A stretch of 64,000 bases of DNA from Chimaeribacter coloradensis (lineage in GTDB: Bacteria; Pseudomonadota; Gammaproteobacteria; Enterobacterales; Enterobacteriaceae): contig NZ_PJZH01000017.1 of assembly GCF_002858715.1 (NCBI RefSeq), positions 1 to 64,000 of the forward strand. Direction: 5' to 3'. Below the pieces are notes generated by a model. The model saw only the letters and a program-made list of their open reading frames with translations, did no database searches and had not been told where the DNA came from. Positions 1 through 9,168 of this stretch are shown piece by piece. A program made the translations under genes and the position numbers. The first letter of the stretch is position 1. Each line of letters starts with the position of its first letter.

Positions 1-30
1 CCCATGCGAGAGTAGGGAACTGCCAGGCAT
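1..30 (+). rRNA. rrf: 5S ribosomal RNA, 3' end only
   Basis: The first 30 bases match the conserved 3' end of enterobacterial 5S rRNA (GAGAGTAGGGAACTGCCAGG followed by CAT). The rest of the operon lies outside the window. In E. coli mobB-mobA lie next to the rrnA operon, and the same neighbours follow here, so this is probably the rrnA equivalent. The 3' end is set by recalled homology. Confidence 0.93.
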
Positions 31-44
31 CAAATCAAGCACGA

Positions 45-69
45 GGCCATCCGCAAGGATGGCCTTTTT
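45..69 (+). terminator. rRNA operon terminator
   Basis: A perfect 8-bp stem GGCCATCC/GGATGGCC with a GCAA tetraloop is followed by TTTTT, 15 bases after the 5S end. The stretch from here to 250 holds no recognisable gene. Confidence 0.9.
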
Positions 70-250
70 GCTTTGGGATAAATTTATAAGAAAGCTTAAG
101 CTCAGGGTACAAAACCATTAATCCAGCAGGCATAGTTAACTGTCAGGCAGGAAAGCCTGTGTATAAAAACGCATACTATCCTCCTCCTTTCTGATCTTTT
201 CCCTTTCCTTCCTGTTACCGGCCTTATACAACCACGGCATTTCGGCAAAT

Positions 251-763
251 CTATGACTTTTCAGTTAACCAGCGCAGGATAAAAGCCGCGATATGCTGCG
301 GCTGATTAAGATCTAACTCAGGAATGCCAGCCGTTACCGACCTGTTGCTTGCAAGTGCAATAACATGTTGATCAATAAGATCATCTATTGGCTTACCCAC
401 CTCAGCGCGGTAAAGGGCAATTTTGGGAACAGGCTCGTGTTTGAACCCTTCCACTAAAATGAGATCGATCTTGCTGCTGTCAAAACGGCTGGCGAGAGAG
501 AAGAGATCCGGCTCCGTAGCCTCCTCTGGCGTCTCCGTCATCAAGGCCCAGCGCTGGGAACTGGCAACCATCGTTTGTAAGGCACCCGCCTTACGCAGCT
601 CATAGCTGTCTTTGCCTGGCGTATCGACATCCACATTATGATGGCTATGTTTAATCAACCCTACCCGGACTCCCTGTTGCGTCAGTAAAGGGATCAGTTG
701 TTTGAGCAGTGTTGTTTTTCCTGTGCCGCTGTAAGCGACAATACCCAATAACGGCACTGTCAT
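251..763 (-). CDS. mobB: Molybdopterin-guanine dinucleotide biosynthesis accessory protein MobB
   Basis: A 170-residue P-loop GTP-binding protein that assists MobA in making the guanine dinucleotide form of the molybdenum cofactor. The Walker A motif (YSGTGKTT) is at about residues 11-18, followed by the KHSHH and VEGFK segments typical of MobB. Its ATG overlaps the mobA stop by 4 nt, so the pair is translated as one unit in the order mobA-mobB. MobB is dispensable in E. coli, so it is an adapter rather than the catalyst. Confidence 0.95.
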   Translation of the reverse strand: MTVPLLGIVAYSGTGKTTLLKQLIPLLTQQGVRVGLIKHSHHNVDVDTPGKDSYELRKAGALQTMVASSQRWALMTETPEEATEPDLFSLASRFDSSKIDLILVEGFKHEPVPKIALYRAEVGKPIDDLIDQHVIALASNRSVTAGIPELDLNQPQHIAAFILRWLTEKS

Positions 764-1332
764 CGTGTTCTTTCCTGTAGATCTGAAGGCGTATTGATAT
801 TTTGAAACGCCTGCGGCTGCTCGCGGAAATAAACGGCCTGTGCTTCAGCTTGTTCAAAAAAGAGCATCAGCTTACGGTCGCCCCGTTGAAGGAATTGCTC
901 AAGGGGTTGTGCAATGCGCCGATGCAACAGGCATAACGTCGGATGCGCGCGTACACCATCATGGGCATAAACGGCTGCTGCCTGCTGACGCCCCGACCAT
1001 AAACGCGCAATCAAATCGGTTGGCAGAAAAGGGACATCACAAGGCACAAAAGCGACCCACTCCGTCTCACTCTTTTGTAGCCCGGTTAATATGCCCGCCA
1101 GCGGCCCCGCAAAGCCGGGAAAGGTATCGGTATAGGCAGGATAAGCCTGGCGATACTCAGCCAGATTGCGGTTAGCACTGAGGATGATTGTTGTCAGCTG
1201 CGGCTGCAGGCGGTCTGCGACGTGCTGATAAAGGGGTTTGCCATGTAGAGGGAGTAACCCTTTATCATTTCCGCCCATGCGGGTCGCCTGCCCGCCGCAA
1301 AGTATGACCCCGGTGATCGCTGTTGGTATCAC
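760..1332 (-). CDS. mobA: Molybdenum cofactor guanylyltransferase MobA
   Basis: A 190-residue nucleotidyltransferase that transfers GMP from GTP to molybdopterin in the cytoplasm. The N-terminal signature LCGGQATRMGGNDKG (about residues 11-25) is the GTP-binding loop, and the PCDVPF segment matches the metal-binding aspartate region. The start is GTG at 1332, supported by GGAGG seven bases upstream; the nearest ATG is out of frame. The stop overlaps mobB by 4 nt. Confidence 0.95.
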   Translation of the reverse strand: MIPTAITGVILCGGQATRMGGNDKGLLPLHGKPLYQHVADRLQPQLTTIILSANRNLAEYRQAYPAYTDTFPGFAGPLAGILTGLQKSETEWVAFVPCDVPFLPTDLIARLWSGRQQAAAVYAHDGVRAHPTLCLLHRRIAQPLEQFLQRGDRKLMLFFEQAEAQAVYFREQPQAFQNINTPSDLQERTR

Positions 1333-1477
1333 GTCATCGCCTCCTGTTCACTGATATTACAATTGTAACGCCATGCGGGTCAGGGGGAATGATTTACTTT
1401 TATTGACAACTCCTGCCCTTTTACTCGAAGGGCATCCCTGCTACTTTGTCCGTTTCCTCCAGAGAAAGGGCATTGTC

Positions 1478-1747
1478 ATGAATAGCCATCGGATCAATGA
1501 ACTGATTGCGTTGCTTCAGCCGGCATGGGAAAAAGACGCCGATCTTAATTTGCTGCAATTCCTGCAAAAGCTGGCACAAGAGAGTGGTTTTCAGGGCAAA
1601 ATAACCGATATGACAGATGACACCTTAATTTATCATCTTAAAATGCGGGGCAGCGCGCAGACTGAGGTTATTCCCGGCCTGAAAAAAGACTACGAAGAGG
1701 ATTTTAAAACAGCTATTTTGCGGGCCCGCGGCGTCATTAAAGAGTAA
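1478..1747 (+). CDS. yihD: YihD family protein
   Basis: An 89-residue conserved cytoplasmic protein of unknown function, always found near srkA-dsbA in enterobacteria. The reading frame is open further upstream, but the homologous start is the ATG at 1478, preceded by AAAGGG seven bases upstream. The sequence is acidic and helical ([20 protein letters not shown] at the N-terminus). It is transcribed with srkA, 42 bases downstream. No catalytic motif is visible. Confidence 0.9.
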   Translation: MNSHRINELIALLQPAWEKDADLNLLQFLQKLAQESGFQGKITDMTDDTLIYHLKMRGSAQTEVIPGLKKDYEEDFKTAILRARGVIKE

Positions 1748-1789
1748 TGACAGTGCCTTTCCCTATTAAACGTTTCACCCCATGAGCCT

Positions 1790-2779
1790 ATGACGACAAC
1801 CCCTGCCTTTAATTTCCATGCCCTGACGCCGGATCTCATTCTGGATGCATTACAGCATGTGGGTCTTTATGCCGAATCCGGCCTGACTGAACTCAACAGC
1901 TATGAAAACCGGGTTTTCCAGTTTATGGGAGAATCCCGTCAGCGCTACGTCGTAAAATTTTATCGGCCGGAACGGTGGAGCGAAGCGCAATTGCGTGAAG
2001 AGCACGCCTATGCAGCAGCGTTAAATGAGGCGGAAATCCCGCTCATTGCTCCATTGTCTCTTGCCGGTGATACCCTGAACGCTTATCACGGTTACTTTTT
2101 TGCGGTGTTCCCCAGCGCAGGCGGCCGGCAATATGAAGTAGATAATCTCGATCAGCTGGAGATGGTAGGGCGTTATCTTGGCCGTATCCATCAGATTGGC
2201 AGCCAGGACGTGTTCAAGGCGCGCCCAACCCTGGGGCTGGATGAATATGTGATCCATCCCCGGCAGGTACTGGAAACGTGCGCACTTATCCCCGATGGTC
2301 AGCGCCACGCCTTTCTGGCGGCAGCAGACAACCTTATCAACGCGATTCAGCAGCACTGGCATACCCAGTGGCAGCCATTGCGTCTGCATGGGGATTGCCA
2401 CCCCGGGAATATCCTGTGGCGTGACGGCCCCTGTTTTGTGGATCTGGATGATGCGCGTAACGGGCCTGCGGTACAGGATCTCTGGATGCTATTGCATGGG
2501 GATAAGGCGGAGCAACGGATCCAGCTCGACATCCTGCTGGAAGCCTATGAAGAATTCAGCGGGTTTGATCAGCGTGAACTGGCACTGATTGAGCCGCTGC
2601 GTGCCATGCGGATGGTGCATTATCTGGCCTGGGTGGCGCGTCGCTGGGAAGATCCTGCGTTCCCACGCAGCTTCCCGTGGATGACAGAGGGAAGTTTCTG
2701 GGAGCGCCAGACGGCGGTTTTCAGGGAGCAGCTTAACCAATTGCAGGAACCGCCTCTGCAATTAACGCCTATGTATTAA
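1790..2779 (+). CDS. srkA: Stress response kinase A (YihE/RdoA)
   Basis: A 329-residue Ser/Thr protein kinase with a choline-kinase-like fold. It is reported to counter the MazEF cell-death pathway and to respond to Cpx envelope stress. The catalytic loop HGDCHPGN is at about residues 200-207 and the metal-binding DLDD follows about 17 residues later, so both key aspartates are present. dsbA starts 28 bases downstream; in E. coli yihE and dsbA share a Cpx-responsive transcript, and the spacing suggests the same here. Confidence 0.95.
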   Translation: MTTTPAFNFHALTPDLILDALQHVGLYAESGLTELNSYENRVFQFMGESRQRYVVKFYRPERWSEAQLREEHAYAAALNEAEIPLIAPLSLAGDTLNAYHGYFFAVFPSAGGRQYEVDNLDQLEMVGRYLGRIHQIGSQDVFKARPTLGLDEYVIHPRQVLETCALIPDGQRHAFLAAADNLINAIQQHWHTQWQPLRLHGDCHPGNILWRDGPCFVDLDDARNGPAVQDLWMLLHGDKAEQRIQLDILLEAYEEFSGFDQRELALIEPLRAMRMVHYLAWVARRWEDPAFPRSFPWMTEGSFWERQTAVFREQLNQLQEPPLQLTPMY

Positions 2780-2807
2780 TAGTCATATCAACGGAGAACA
2801 AGGAATT

Positions 2808-3431
2808 ATGAAGAAGATATTTTTAGCGTTGGTGGGAATGGTGCTGGCATTCAGTGCTTCGGCCGCGCAATTTTCAAATGGGGATCAATTCGTCACCCTG
2901 GATAAGCCGGTTTCGGGAGAGCCGCAGGTACTGGAGTTCTTCTCGTTCTATTGCCCGCACTGCTACCAGTTCGAAAAGATTTATCATATCTCTGACACCA
3001 TTAAAAAGAATCTTCCTCAGGGCACCAAAGTGACCAAATATCACGTTGAGTTCCTTGGCCCGTTGGGTAAAGAGATGACGCAGGCGTGGGCAGTGGCAAT
3101 CGCCCTGGGCGTAGAAGAGAAAGTTGCCCCGCTGATGTTTGATGCCGTGCAGAAAACCCAGGTAGTACAGACGCCGGATGATATTAAAAAAGTCTTTATT
3201 CAGGCCGGTGTGACCTCAGAAGAGTATGACTCTGCCTGGAACAGCTTTGTAGTGAAATCCCTGGTTGTACAGCAGGAAAAAGCCGCAGCTGACATGGGCC
3301 TTCAGGGTGTGCCTTCCATCTTTGTTAACGGCAAATATATGGTCAAAAATGATGGCCTGGATATGAGCTCGATGGATATCTACAGCAAGCAATACTCTGA
3401 TGTTGTGAACTTCCTGCTGACGCAAAAATAA
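2808..3431 (+). CDS. dsbA: Thiol:disulfide interchange protein DsbA
   Basis: A 207-residue periplasmic oxidase that introduces disulfide bonds into exported proteins and is reoxidised by DsbB. A Sec signal peptide (basic MKK, hydrophobic core, cleavage after about residue 19 or 20) precedes a thioredoxin fold with helical insertion. The active-site CPHC is at residues 49-52 of the precursor, and the cis-proline segment (GVPS) lies in the second half. Length equals the E. coli precursor within one residue. A strong terminator follows immediately. Confidence 0.98.
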   Translation: MKKIFLALVGMVLAFSASAAQFSNGDQFVTLDKPVSGEPQVLEFFSFYCPHCYQFEKIYHISDTIKKNLPQGTKVTKYHVEFLGPLGKEMTQAWAVAIALGVEEKVAPLMFDAVQKTQVVQTPDDIKKVFIQAGVTSEEYDSAWNSFVVKSLVVQQEKAAADMGLQGVPSIFVNGKYMVKNDGLDMSSMDIYSKQYSDVVNFLLTQK

Positions 3432-3451
3432 TATCCCTGTGATGACATTGA

Positions 3452-3478
3452 AAATGCCGGATTATCCGGCATTTTTTT
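3452..3478 (+). terminator. dsbA terminator
   Basis: A 10-bp stem AAATGCCGGA/TCCGGCATTT with a TTA loop runs into a T-tract, 20 bases after the dsbA stop. Confidence 0.9.
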
Positions 3479-3981
3479 ATGGCGTCATAACGTTGCCCTG
3501 ACTCGCTATTTTTATACGCTTCCCGCTCATCCCTCTGTTCCCGTAACCCGATTGCCGCCTGCTGCTGTGTTGATAAATAAGCCGTGTTAACAAGAGCCAC
3601 AACAGAAAGAAAATATGAAAAGGAGTGTCTGCGGCTGGGGAAAAGCGCATTAATTGCACCGGCGCTTATTTAACCGTTTCAGGCAAAACGGAAATCTGTA
3701 TAAAGTTATATCCACATTGGCTATAACGCTAAAAAAAGCGATCCTGGCGTTTTGATCTCACATAGTTTTATGATTTATAAGCTAAAAAACCAAATAACGC
3801 CGGGTAAAATACCCGGTGTCGCATTTGCGTGATCTTTTATGCACAAAGTTATCCACAATATTGATCCTGCGGATCAGTGCGCAAATGATCGGATTGATCG
3901 GGGCGTCAGGCCGCCAAAGGTTCGCCTTTCTCGCCAGCTATGGCATCCTTAGTAGATTGACCGATGACGAAAAGAGTCGCT
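3479..3981. other. dsbA-polA intergenic region
   Basis: About 500 bases without a convincing gene; short ORFs here lack ribosome sites and homology. It is AT-rich up to about 3800, carries a 7-bp inverted repeat (CCGGGTA/TACCCGG) at 3800-3816, then several GATC sites and a DnaA-box-like sequence just upstream of polA. It presumably holds the polA promoter. Confidence 0.6.
3849..3857 (+). promoter_or_regulatory. DnaA box upstream of polA
   Basis: TTATCCACA is a perfect match to the high-affinity DnaA box, 125 bases before the polA start. DnaA is reported to influence polA expression in E. coli, so a regulatory role is plausible. A single box of 9 bases can also occur by chance. Confidence 0.5.
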
Positions 3982-6777
3982 ATGGCACATATTGCAGAAA
4001 ATCCCCTGATCCTGGTTGATGGGTCCTCTTACCTCTACCGCGCCTATCACGCCTTCCCACCGTTGACCAACTCCGCCGGTGAGCCGACGGGCGCGATGTA
4101 TGGCGTGATCAACATGCTCAAGAGCCTGTTGCAGCAGTACCAGCCCAGCCATGTCGCCGTGGTGTTTGATGCCAAGGGCAAGACCTTCCGTGATGAACTC
4201 TTTGCTGAGTATAAATCGCACCGCCCGCCGATGCCGGATGACCTGCGCGCCCAGATCGCCCCGTTGCATAATATGGTGAAAGCGATGGGGCTGCCGTTGC
4301 TGGCGGTCTCCGGCGTGGAAGCGGACGATGTGATCGGCACGCTGGCCCTGCAGGCGGAAAAAGCCGGCCATGCAGTGCTGATCAGTACCGGGGACAAAGA
4401 CATGGCCCAGTTGGTCACACCGAATATCACGCTGATCAACACCATGAATAACGCGATCCTCGGCCCTGAAGAGGTGATCACCAAATACGGCGTGCCGCCG
4501 GAATTGATCATCGATTTCCTGGCGCTGATGGGCGACTCCTCCGATAACATTCCGGGCGTGCCGGGCGTGGGTGAGAAAACAGCACAGGCGCTGCTGCAAG
4601 GCATCGGTGGGCTGGATGCGCTCTACAACAATCTGGAGGGCATCGCCGGCCTGAGCTTCCGTGGCGCGAAGACCATGGCGGCGAAGCTGGAGCAAAACAA
4701 AGAGGTGGCCTACCTCTCCTACCAACTGGCTACCATCAAGACCGATGTGGAACTGGATGTCACCTGCGATGAGCTGAATGTCATGGCCCCGGCCACGGAC
4801 GAACTGCGTGCGCTGTTCCAGCATTATGAGTTCAAACGCTGGGCCAGCGATCTGGATGCCGGCAAATGGCTGATTAACAAAAAAGCCCCAACGTCAGGCA
4901 GCCGTGGCGCGGATGAAATCGACATCGATGTGCCGGTGCCGGAGGTAGAACGCGCCCAGCTGGCGCAGGATGAGTACGTGACCCTGCTGACCGAGGCGGA
5001 ACTGGATGCGTGGCTGGAGAAGCTCTCGGCGGCAGAACAGTTCGCGTTTGATACCGAGACCGACTCCCTCGATACCCTGACCGCGAATCTGGTGGGCTTG
5101 TCTTTTGCTATCGAGCCAGGAAAAGCGGCTTATCTGCCGGTTGGCCACGATTACATTGATGCGCCCGATCAGCTTAATCTCGACCTGGTGCTGCAAAAGC
5201 TCAAGCCGCTGCTGGAGAGTGAAAAAGCGCTGAAAATTGGCCAGAACCTGAAGTTTGATCAGGGCGTCCTGAAGCGCTACGGCATTGAGCTGCGCGGTAT
5301 CGCCTTCGATACCATGCTGGAATCCTACGTGCTGGACAGCGTCTCCAGCCGCCATGACATGGATACGCTGGCCGATCGCCATCTGGGCCATACCACCGTC
5401 AGCTTTGTTGAGATTGCCGGCAAAGGTAAAAATCAGCTCACCTTTAACCAGATTGCGCTGGAAGAGGCGAGCCACTACGCCGCGGAAGATGCGGATGTCA
5501 CTCTGCAACTCCATCAGGCAATGTGGCCCAAAATTGAAGCCAGCGAAGGGCTGCCGAACGTCTTCCGTGAAATCGAGATGCCGCTGGTGCCGGTGCTGTC
5601 CCGCATGGAGCGAACCGGGGTATTAATCGATAAGTCGATTCTGGCAGCGCATTCGGTGGAGCTGACCGGGCGCCTGGGCGAGCTGGAAAGCAAGGCGCAC
5701 GAACTGGCGGAAGAGCCGTTCAACCTGTCGTCCACCAAGCAGTTGCAGGCGATCCTGTACGACAAACAGAAATTGCCGATCCTGAAAAAGACGCCGGGCG
5801 GCGCGCCGTCCACCAATGAAGAGGTACTGGCCGAACTGGCGCTGGATTACCCGCTGCCGAAAGTGATTCTCGAATACCGCAGCCTGGCGAAGCTCAAATC
5901 CACCTATACCGACAAGCTGCCGCAGATGATCAACCCGGCCAGTGGCCGGGTGCACACCTCGTATCATCAGGCGGTCACGGCCACCGGGCGGCTTTCATCC
6001 AGCGATCCGAACTTGCAAAACATTCCGGTGCGCAATGAGGAAGGGCGGCGCATCCGCCAGGCGTTTATCGCGCCGGAAGGGTACAAGATCGTGGCTGCGG
6101 ACTACTCCCAGATTGAGCTGCGCATCATGGCGCACCTCTCGCAGGACAAAGGGCTGCTGGAGGCCTTTGCGGCCGGTGAGGACATCCACCGTGCCACGGC
6201 GGCGGAAGTGTTCGGTATGTCACTGGAGAGCGTCACCGGTGACCAGCGCCGCAGCGCCAAGGCGATTAACTTCGGCCTGATCTACGGCATGAGCGCCTTC
6301 GGCCTGTCGCGCCAGCTGAACATCCCGCGCAACGAAGCTCAGCGTTACATGGACAAATACTTTGAGCGCTATCCTGGCGTACTGGCCTATATGGACCGCA
6401 CGCGTAAACTGGCTGCGGACAAAGGGTATGTCACCACGCTGGACGGCCGCCGGCTCTACCTGCCGGACATCAACTCGAAAAACGCCATGCGCCGTAAAGG
6501 GGCGGAACGTGCCGCGATCAACGCCCCGATGCAGGGCACCGCCGCTGACATCATCAAGCGTGCGATGATCGACGTGGACGCCTGGCTGCAACAGCAACAA
6601 GACCCGCACGTCCGGATGATCATGCAGGTGCACGATGAACTGGTATTTGAAGTGCATGAGTCTGTGCTGGACGAGGCGTCAGAGAAGATCCGGTCGCTGA
6701 TGGAGCAGAGCATGCAACTGGACGTGCCGTTACAGGTCGAGGTTGGGGTAGGGGAAAACTGGGATCAGGCGCACTAA
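3982..6777 (+). CDS. polA: DNA polymerase I
   Basis: A 931-residue family A polymerase for gap filling, Okazaki-fragment maturation and repair. It has three parts: an N-terminal 5'-3' FEN exonuclease ([19 protein letters not shown] start, [14 protein letters not shown] helix-hairpin-helix), a 3'-5' proofreading domain that keeps FDTETDSL, and the Klenow polymerase with motif A ([14 protein letters not shown]), the O-helix ([14 protein letters not shown]) and motif C ([10 protein letters not shown]). All catalytic motifs are present, so the protein is expected to be fully active. The frame is open from an ATG at 3964, but homology with E. coli PolA ([14 protein letters not shown]) supports 3982. 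Confidence 0.97.
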   Translation: MAHIAENPLILVDGSSYLYRAYHAFPPLTNSAGEPTGAMYGVINMLKSLLQQYQPSHVAVVFDAKGKTFRDELFAEYKSHRPPMPDDLRAQIAPLHNMVKAMGLPLLAVSGVEADDVIGTLALQAEKAGHAVLISTGDKDMAQLVTPNITLINTMNNAILGPEEVITKYGVPPELIIDFLALMGDSSDNIPGVPGVGEKTAQALLQGIGGLDALYNNLEGIAGLSFRGAKTMAAKLEQNKEVAYLSYQLATIKTDVELDVTCDELNVMAPATDELRALFQHYEFKRWASDLDAGKWLINKKAPTSGSRGADEIDIDVPVPEVERAQLAQDEYVTLLTEAELDAWLEKLSAAEQFAFDTETDSLDTLTANLVGLSFAIEPGKAAYLPVGHDYIDAPDQLNLDLVLQKLKPLLESEKALKIGQNLKFDQGVLKRYGIELRGIAFDTMLESYVLDSVSSRHDMDTLADRHLGHTTVSFVEIAGKGKNQLTFNQIALEEASHYAAEDADVTLQLHQAMWPKIEASEGLPNVFREIEMPLVPVLSRMERTGVLIDKSILAAHSVELTGRLGELESKAHELAEEPFNLSSTKQLQAILYDKQKLPILKKTPGGAPSTNEEVLAELALDYPLPKVILEYRSLAKLKSTYTDKLPQMINPASGRVHTSYHQAVTATGRLSSSDPNLQNIPVRNEEGRRIRQAFIAPEGYKIVAADYSQIELRIMAHLSQDKGLLEAFAAGEDIHRATAAEVFGMSLESVTGDQRRSAKAINFGLIYGMSAFGLSRQLNIPRNEAQRYMDKYFERYPGVLAYMDRTRKLAADKGYVTTLDGRRLYLPDINSKNAMRRKGAERAAINAPMQGTAADIIKRAMIDVDAWLQQQQDPHVRMIMQVHDELVFEVHESVLDEASEKIRSLMEQSMQLDVPLQVEVGVGENWDQAH

Positions 6778-6923
6778 ACGGCCATAACCTAAGCATTTTT
6801 TGTAATTAAGCTACATCATAAGCAGAAGATATGACGATATATGCCGCAAAAACGCCGGATATTGTGTAAGTAAACTACAAAAATTTCTTTTGCCCTTTGA
6901 AAAAATGTTGTAGAGTTAGCGGT

Positions 6924-7030
6924 GTAGGGTACAGAGGTAAGATGTTCTATCTTTCAGACCTTTTACTTCACGTAATCGGATTTGGCTGAATATTTAGCCG
7001 CCCCAGTCAGTATTGACTGGGGCGTTTTTT
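6924..7030 (+). ncRNA. spf: Spot 42 small RNA
   Basis: The sequence agrees almost base for base with E. coli Spot 42, from GTAGGGTACAGAGG to the GCCCCAGTCA...TGACTGGGGC terminator hairpin and T-run, and lies between polA and engB as in E. coli. Spot 42 is an Hfq-dependent sRNA that represses secondary-carbon genes and is itself repressed by CRP-cAMP. The length is about 107 nt here against 109 in E. coli. A TAGAGT -10-like box is at 6911-6916. Confidence 0.96.
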
Positions 7031-7073
7031 ATTGGGCAAAACGCAGCCCGCCTGCCTTTTTCCGGCAGCTATA

Positions 7074-7104
7074 AAAAAAGACAGCACACCGGCTGTCTTT
7101 TTTT
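7074..7104. terminator. Bidirectional terminator between spf and engB
   Basis: An 11-bp inverted repeat AAAAAGACAGC/GCTGTCTTTTT lies in the convergent gap after spf and 20 bases past the engB stop; A- and T-runs on both sides suit termination in both directions. Confidence 0.8.
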
Positions 7105-7122
7105 GTCTCAGGGCTTTTGCAA

Positions 7123-7770
7123 CTACGCTTCTTCGTCACCCATTTCATCGGCAACGGCCGGCGGCAGCTCGCTGAACCAGGTGTCCAGTTTCTGGCTCAG
7201 TTTATCGACGCCAATCTTCTTCAGCGACGAGAACGCCTCTACCTGAATATCACCCATGAACGCCAGTACCGCTTCGCGCACCATGTTCAGCTGCGCCTTA
7301 CGCGCACCGGATGCCAGCTTATCCGCTTTGGTCAGCAGCACCAGCACCGGCAGATCGACCGCCACGGCCCACTGAATCATCTGCTGATCGAGGTCTTTGA
7401 GCGGGTGGCGGATGTCCATCAGCACCACCAGGCCTTTCAGGCAGTTACGCTTTTGCAGGTATTCACCCAGCGCTTTCTGCCATTTACGCTTCAGCTCTTC
7501 CGGGACTTCGGCATAGCCATAACCCGGCAGGTCAACCAGGCGCAGGCCCGGCTGTAGCTCAAACAGGTTGATCAGCTGAGTACGGCCCGGCGTTTTACTG
7601 GTACGCGCCAGGCTCTTTTGGTTGGTCAGGGTGTTCAGCGCGCTGGATTTCCCCGCGTTGGAACGCCCGGCAAATGCAACTTCAATGCCTTCATCCGCAG
7701 GCAGGTGCCGGATGTCCGGAGCACTGGTGACAAAGTGGGTCACCTGATAGTTATAAGTTCGGCTGGTCAA
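7123..7770 (-). CDS. engB: Ribosome biogenesis GTP-binding protein YihA/EngB (YsxC)
   Basis: A 215-residue essential GTPase implicated in assembly of the large ribosomal subunit. The order of GTPase motifs is intact: G1 GRSNAGKS (about 35-42), G2 region TPGRTQ, G3 DLPGYGYA, G4 TKAD, and G5 near EAFSS. It is convergent with spf and divergent from csrC-yihI. Confidence 0.95.
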   Translation of the reverse strand: MTSRTYNYQVTHFVTSAPDIRHLPADEGIEVAFAGRSNAGKSSALNTLTNQKSLARTSKTPGRTQLINLFELQPGLRLVDLPGYGYAEVPEELKRKWQKALGEYLQKRNCLKGLVVLMDIRHPLKDLDQQMIQWAVAVDLPVLVLLTKADKLASGARKAQLNMVREAVLAFMGDIQVEAFSSLKKIGVDKLSQKLDTWFSELPPAVADEMGDEEA

Positions 7771-7984
7771 AATGTGGTCTCCGTAAGGCTAAATATCTCT
7801 GGCTGGCGATTATAACTGCATCGTTACTAAAAGCGGCATGTTTGTGGGTTTTAATCCCTGTGGGCGGCGTAAATGCAGGCATTTTGCGGGTGGGCTGTAA
7901 GCGATCGGCTATCCGGTGTGGCAGCATTCGCTGATAATAGCGAGAGCGTTAAAGATAATGTTAATAGTTTCATAGAATTAGGTA

Positions 7985-8372
7985 AAACACCTGAAATAGC
8001 AGCCATCCAGGTGGGGTGGAGACAGGAAGCGTTTGCCGTAAAGTATCCGGTAACAGGACGCGCAGGCGCGCAGCCTTCCCATCAGGAAGCGGGGAGGCCA
8101 GGGAGAGCAGACAAGGCGTGTCACCTGTTGCCGGGAGGGCAGCATCAGAGGGAAGCGCACCGGGATGTGCAGGCAGGATGCAGTGGAAACGGCCGGTAAA
8201 GGATGATGCCGGTACGGGGAGCACGCAGGGACGGGGCGTAACAGGGAGGTGCCTTCTGCCCGGATAAAAAGGAATTTTGCCGGGCGGCAGGGCAAAAACA
8301 GCGCTTCCCTGATAAGGAAGCAGATAAAAAGGCGCCGGGACCTCCTGCCGCCTTTTTTCTTTGCCCGCTTTC
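7985..8372 (+). ncRNA. csrC: CsrC-type regulatory RNA (CsrA sponge)
   Basis: The engB-yihI gap is the csrC locus in E. coli. On the + strand I count 19 GGA triplets between about 8017 and 8340, many as AGGA or GGGA in short hairpins, the binding signal of CsrA. The 3' part agrees with the recalled E. coli csrC end, with the run CGCCTTTTTTCTTTGC as terminator T-tract followed by GCTTTCTGCTAGATT. A TAGAAT -10-like box at 7973-7978 sets an approximate 5' end. The RNA sequesters the translational regulator CsrA. It would be longer than the E. coli RNA (about 250 nt); the 5' end is uncertain. Confidence 0.82.
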
Positions 8373-8428
8373 TGCTAGATTCCGCCGCAATTCTATACTG
8401 AAATGATTTCCCCCTGAGAGCAGAAGCC

Positions 8429-8983
8429 ATGAACCAGCCATCCAAAATGCCCCGTGCAAAAGCCGCGGCCCCGAACAGCAAAAATAAGAAAAAAAGCCGT
8501 GCCGAGCTGGATTTAGAAGCCCGCGATCGTAAGCGCCAGAAAAAGCGCCGCGGCCACGCGCCCGGCTCTCGCGCAACCGGGGAGACCGAACAGAAAAAAA
8601 CGGCCACCCAGGAAAAACGTGACCCGCGTTTAGGCAGCAAAAAAGCGGTGCCGCTGGTGGTCGAGACGGTGTACGGCAACACGCCGAAAAAAGCCGCCAG
8701 GCCGCAGAAAGAGGCCAAACCGCGCCTGTCACCGGAAGAGGAATTGACGCTGCTGGAGAACGACCCGCGTCTGGATGCCCTGCTGGATAAACTGGACGAC
8801 GGCGAAACCCTGAACGCGGAAGATCAGGCATTTGTCGATCAGACCCTGGATCGTATTGATGTGCTGATGGAACTGCTGGGCATTGAGCTGGGCGACGACG
8901 ACGATGACATCATCGACGAAGACGAGCCGAAAGAGGACATGTACCAGCTGCTCAAGCGTGGAACCCCGAAAGACACTCACTGA
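8429..8983 (+). CDS. yihI: Der GTPase-activating protein YihI
   Basis: A 184-residue protein that stimulates the GTPase Der (EngA) and so modulates 50S assembly. It has a Lys/Arg/Ala-rich disordered N-terminal half (poly-basic [20 protein letters not shown] region) and a strongly acidic C-terminal part with a run of six Asp or Glu around residues 152-160, the family's usual charge split. It is preceded by csrC and followed by a small ORF and hemN. Confidence 0.93.
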   Translation: MNQPSKMPRAKAAAPNSKNKKKSRAELDLEARDRKRQKKRRGHAPGSRATGETEQKKTATQEKRDPRLGSKKAVPLVVETVYGNTPKKAARPQKEAKPRLSPEEELTLLENDPRLDALLDKLDDGETLNAEDQAFVDQTLDRIDVLMELLGIELGDDDDDIIDEDEPKEDMYQLLKRGTPKDTH

Positions 8984-8986
8984 TTC

Positions 8987-9163
8987 ATGGCCTGGATTAT
9001 CCCGGTAATAACCCTGCTGCTTATGTGTTATATGGTGGGGTTATTGGGTAAACTGTGGCGGCTCTCGCAACGTAAAGCCCGTTTGCGCAGCGCTACCGCG
9101 GCCAGGCAGGTGAACCGCTCACCGCTTCCCCGACCCGGTAGGCAACGATACCGGAAGGAGTGA
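8987..9163 (+). CDS. Possible small membrane protein between yihI and hemN
   Basis: A 58-codon frame starts 3 bases after the yihI stop and ends 5 bases before hemN. Residues 3-20 (WIIPVITLLLMCYMVGLL) form one hydrophobic helix, followed by a very basic tail. There is no clear Shine-Dalgarno; translation could be coupled to yihI. Its own 3' end supplies the hemN ribosome site (AAGGAG). I do not recognise a family; it could be a degenerate DUF2489-like gene or a chance ORF. Confidence 0.45.
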   Translation: MAWIIPVITLLLMCYMVGLLGKLWRLSQRKARLRSATAARQVNRSPLPRPGRQRYRKE

Positions 9164-9168
9164 ATGAG

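Noticed and set aside
7873-8267. Protein-coding ORFs in the engB-yihI gap
   Set aside because: Overlapping plus-strand frames have no ribosome sites, and the dense GGA hairpins and the conserved end fit csrC RNA instead.
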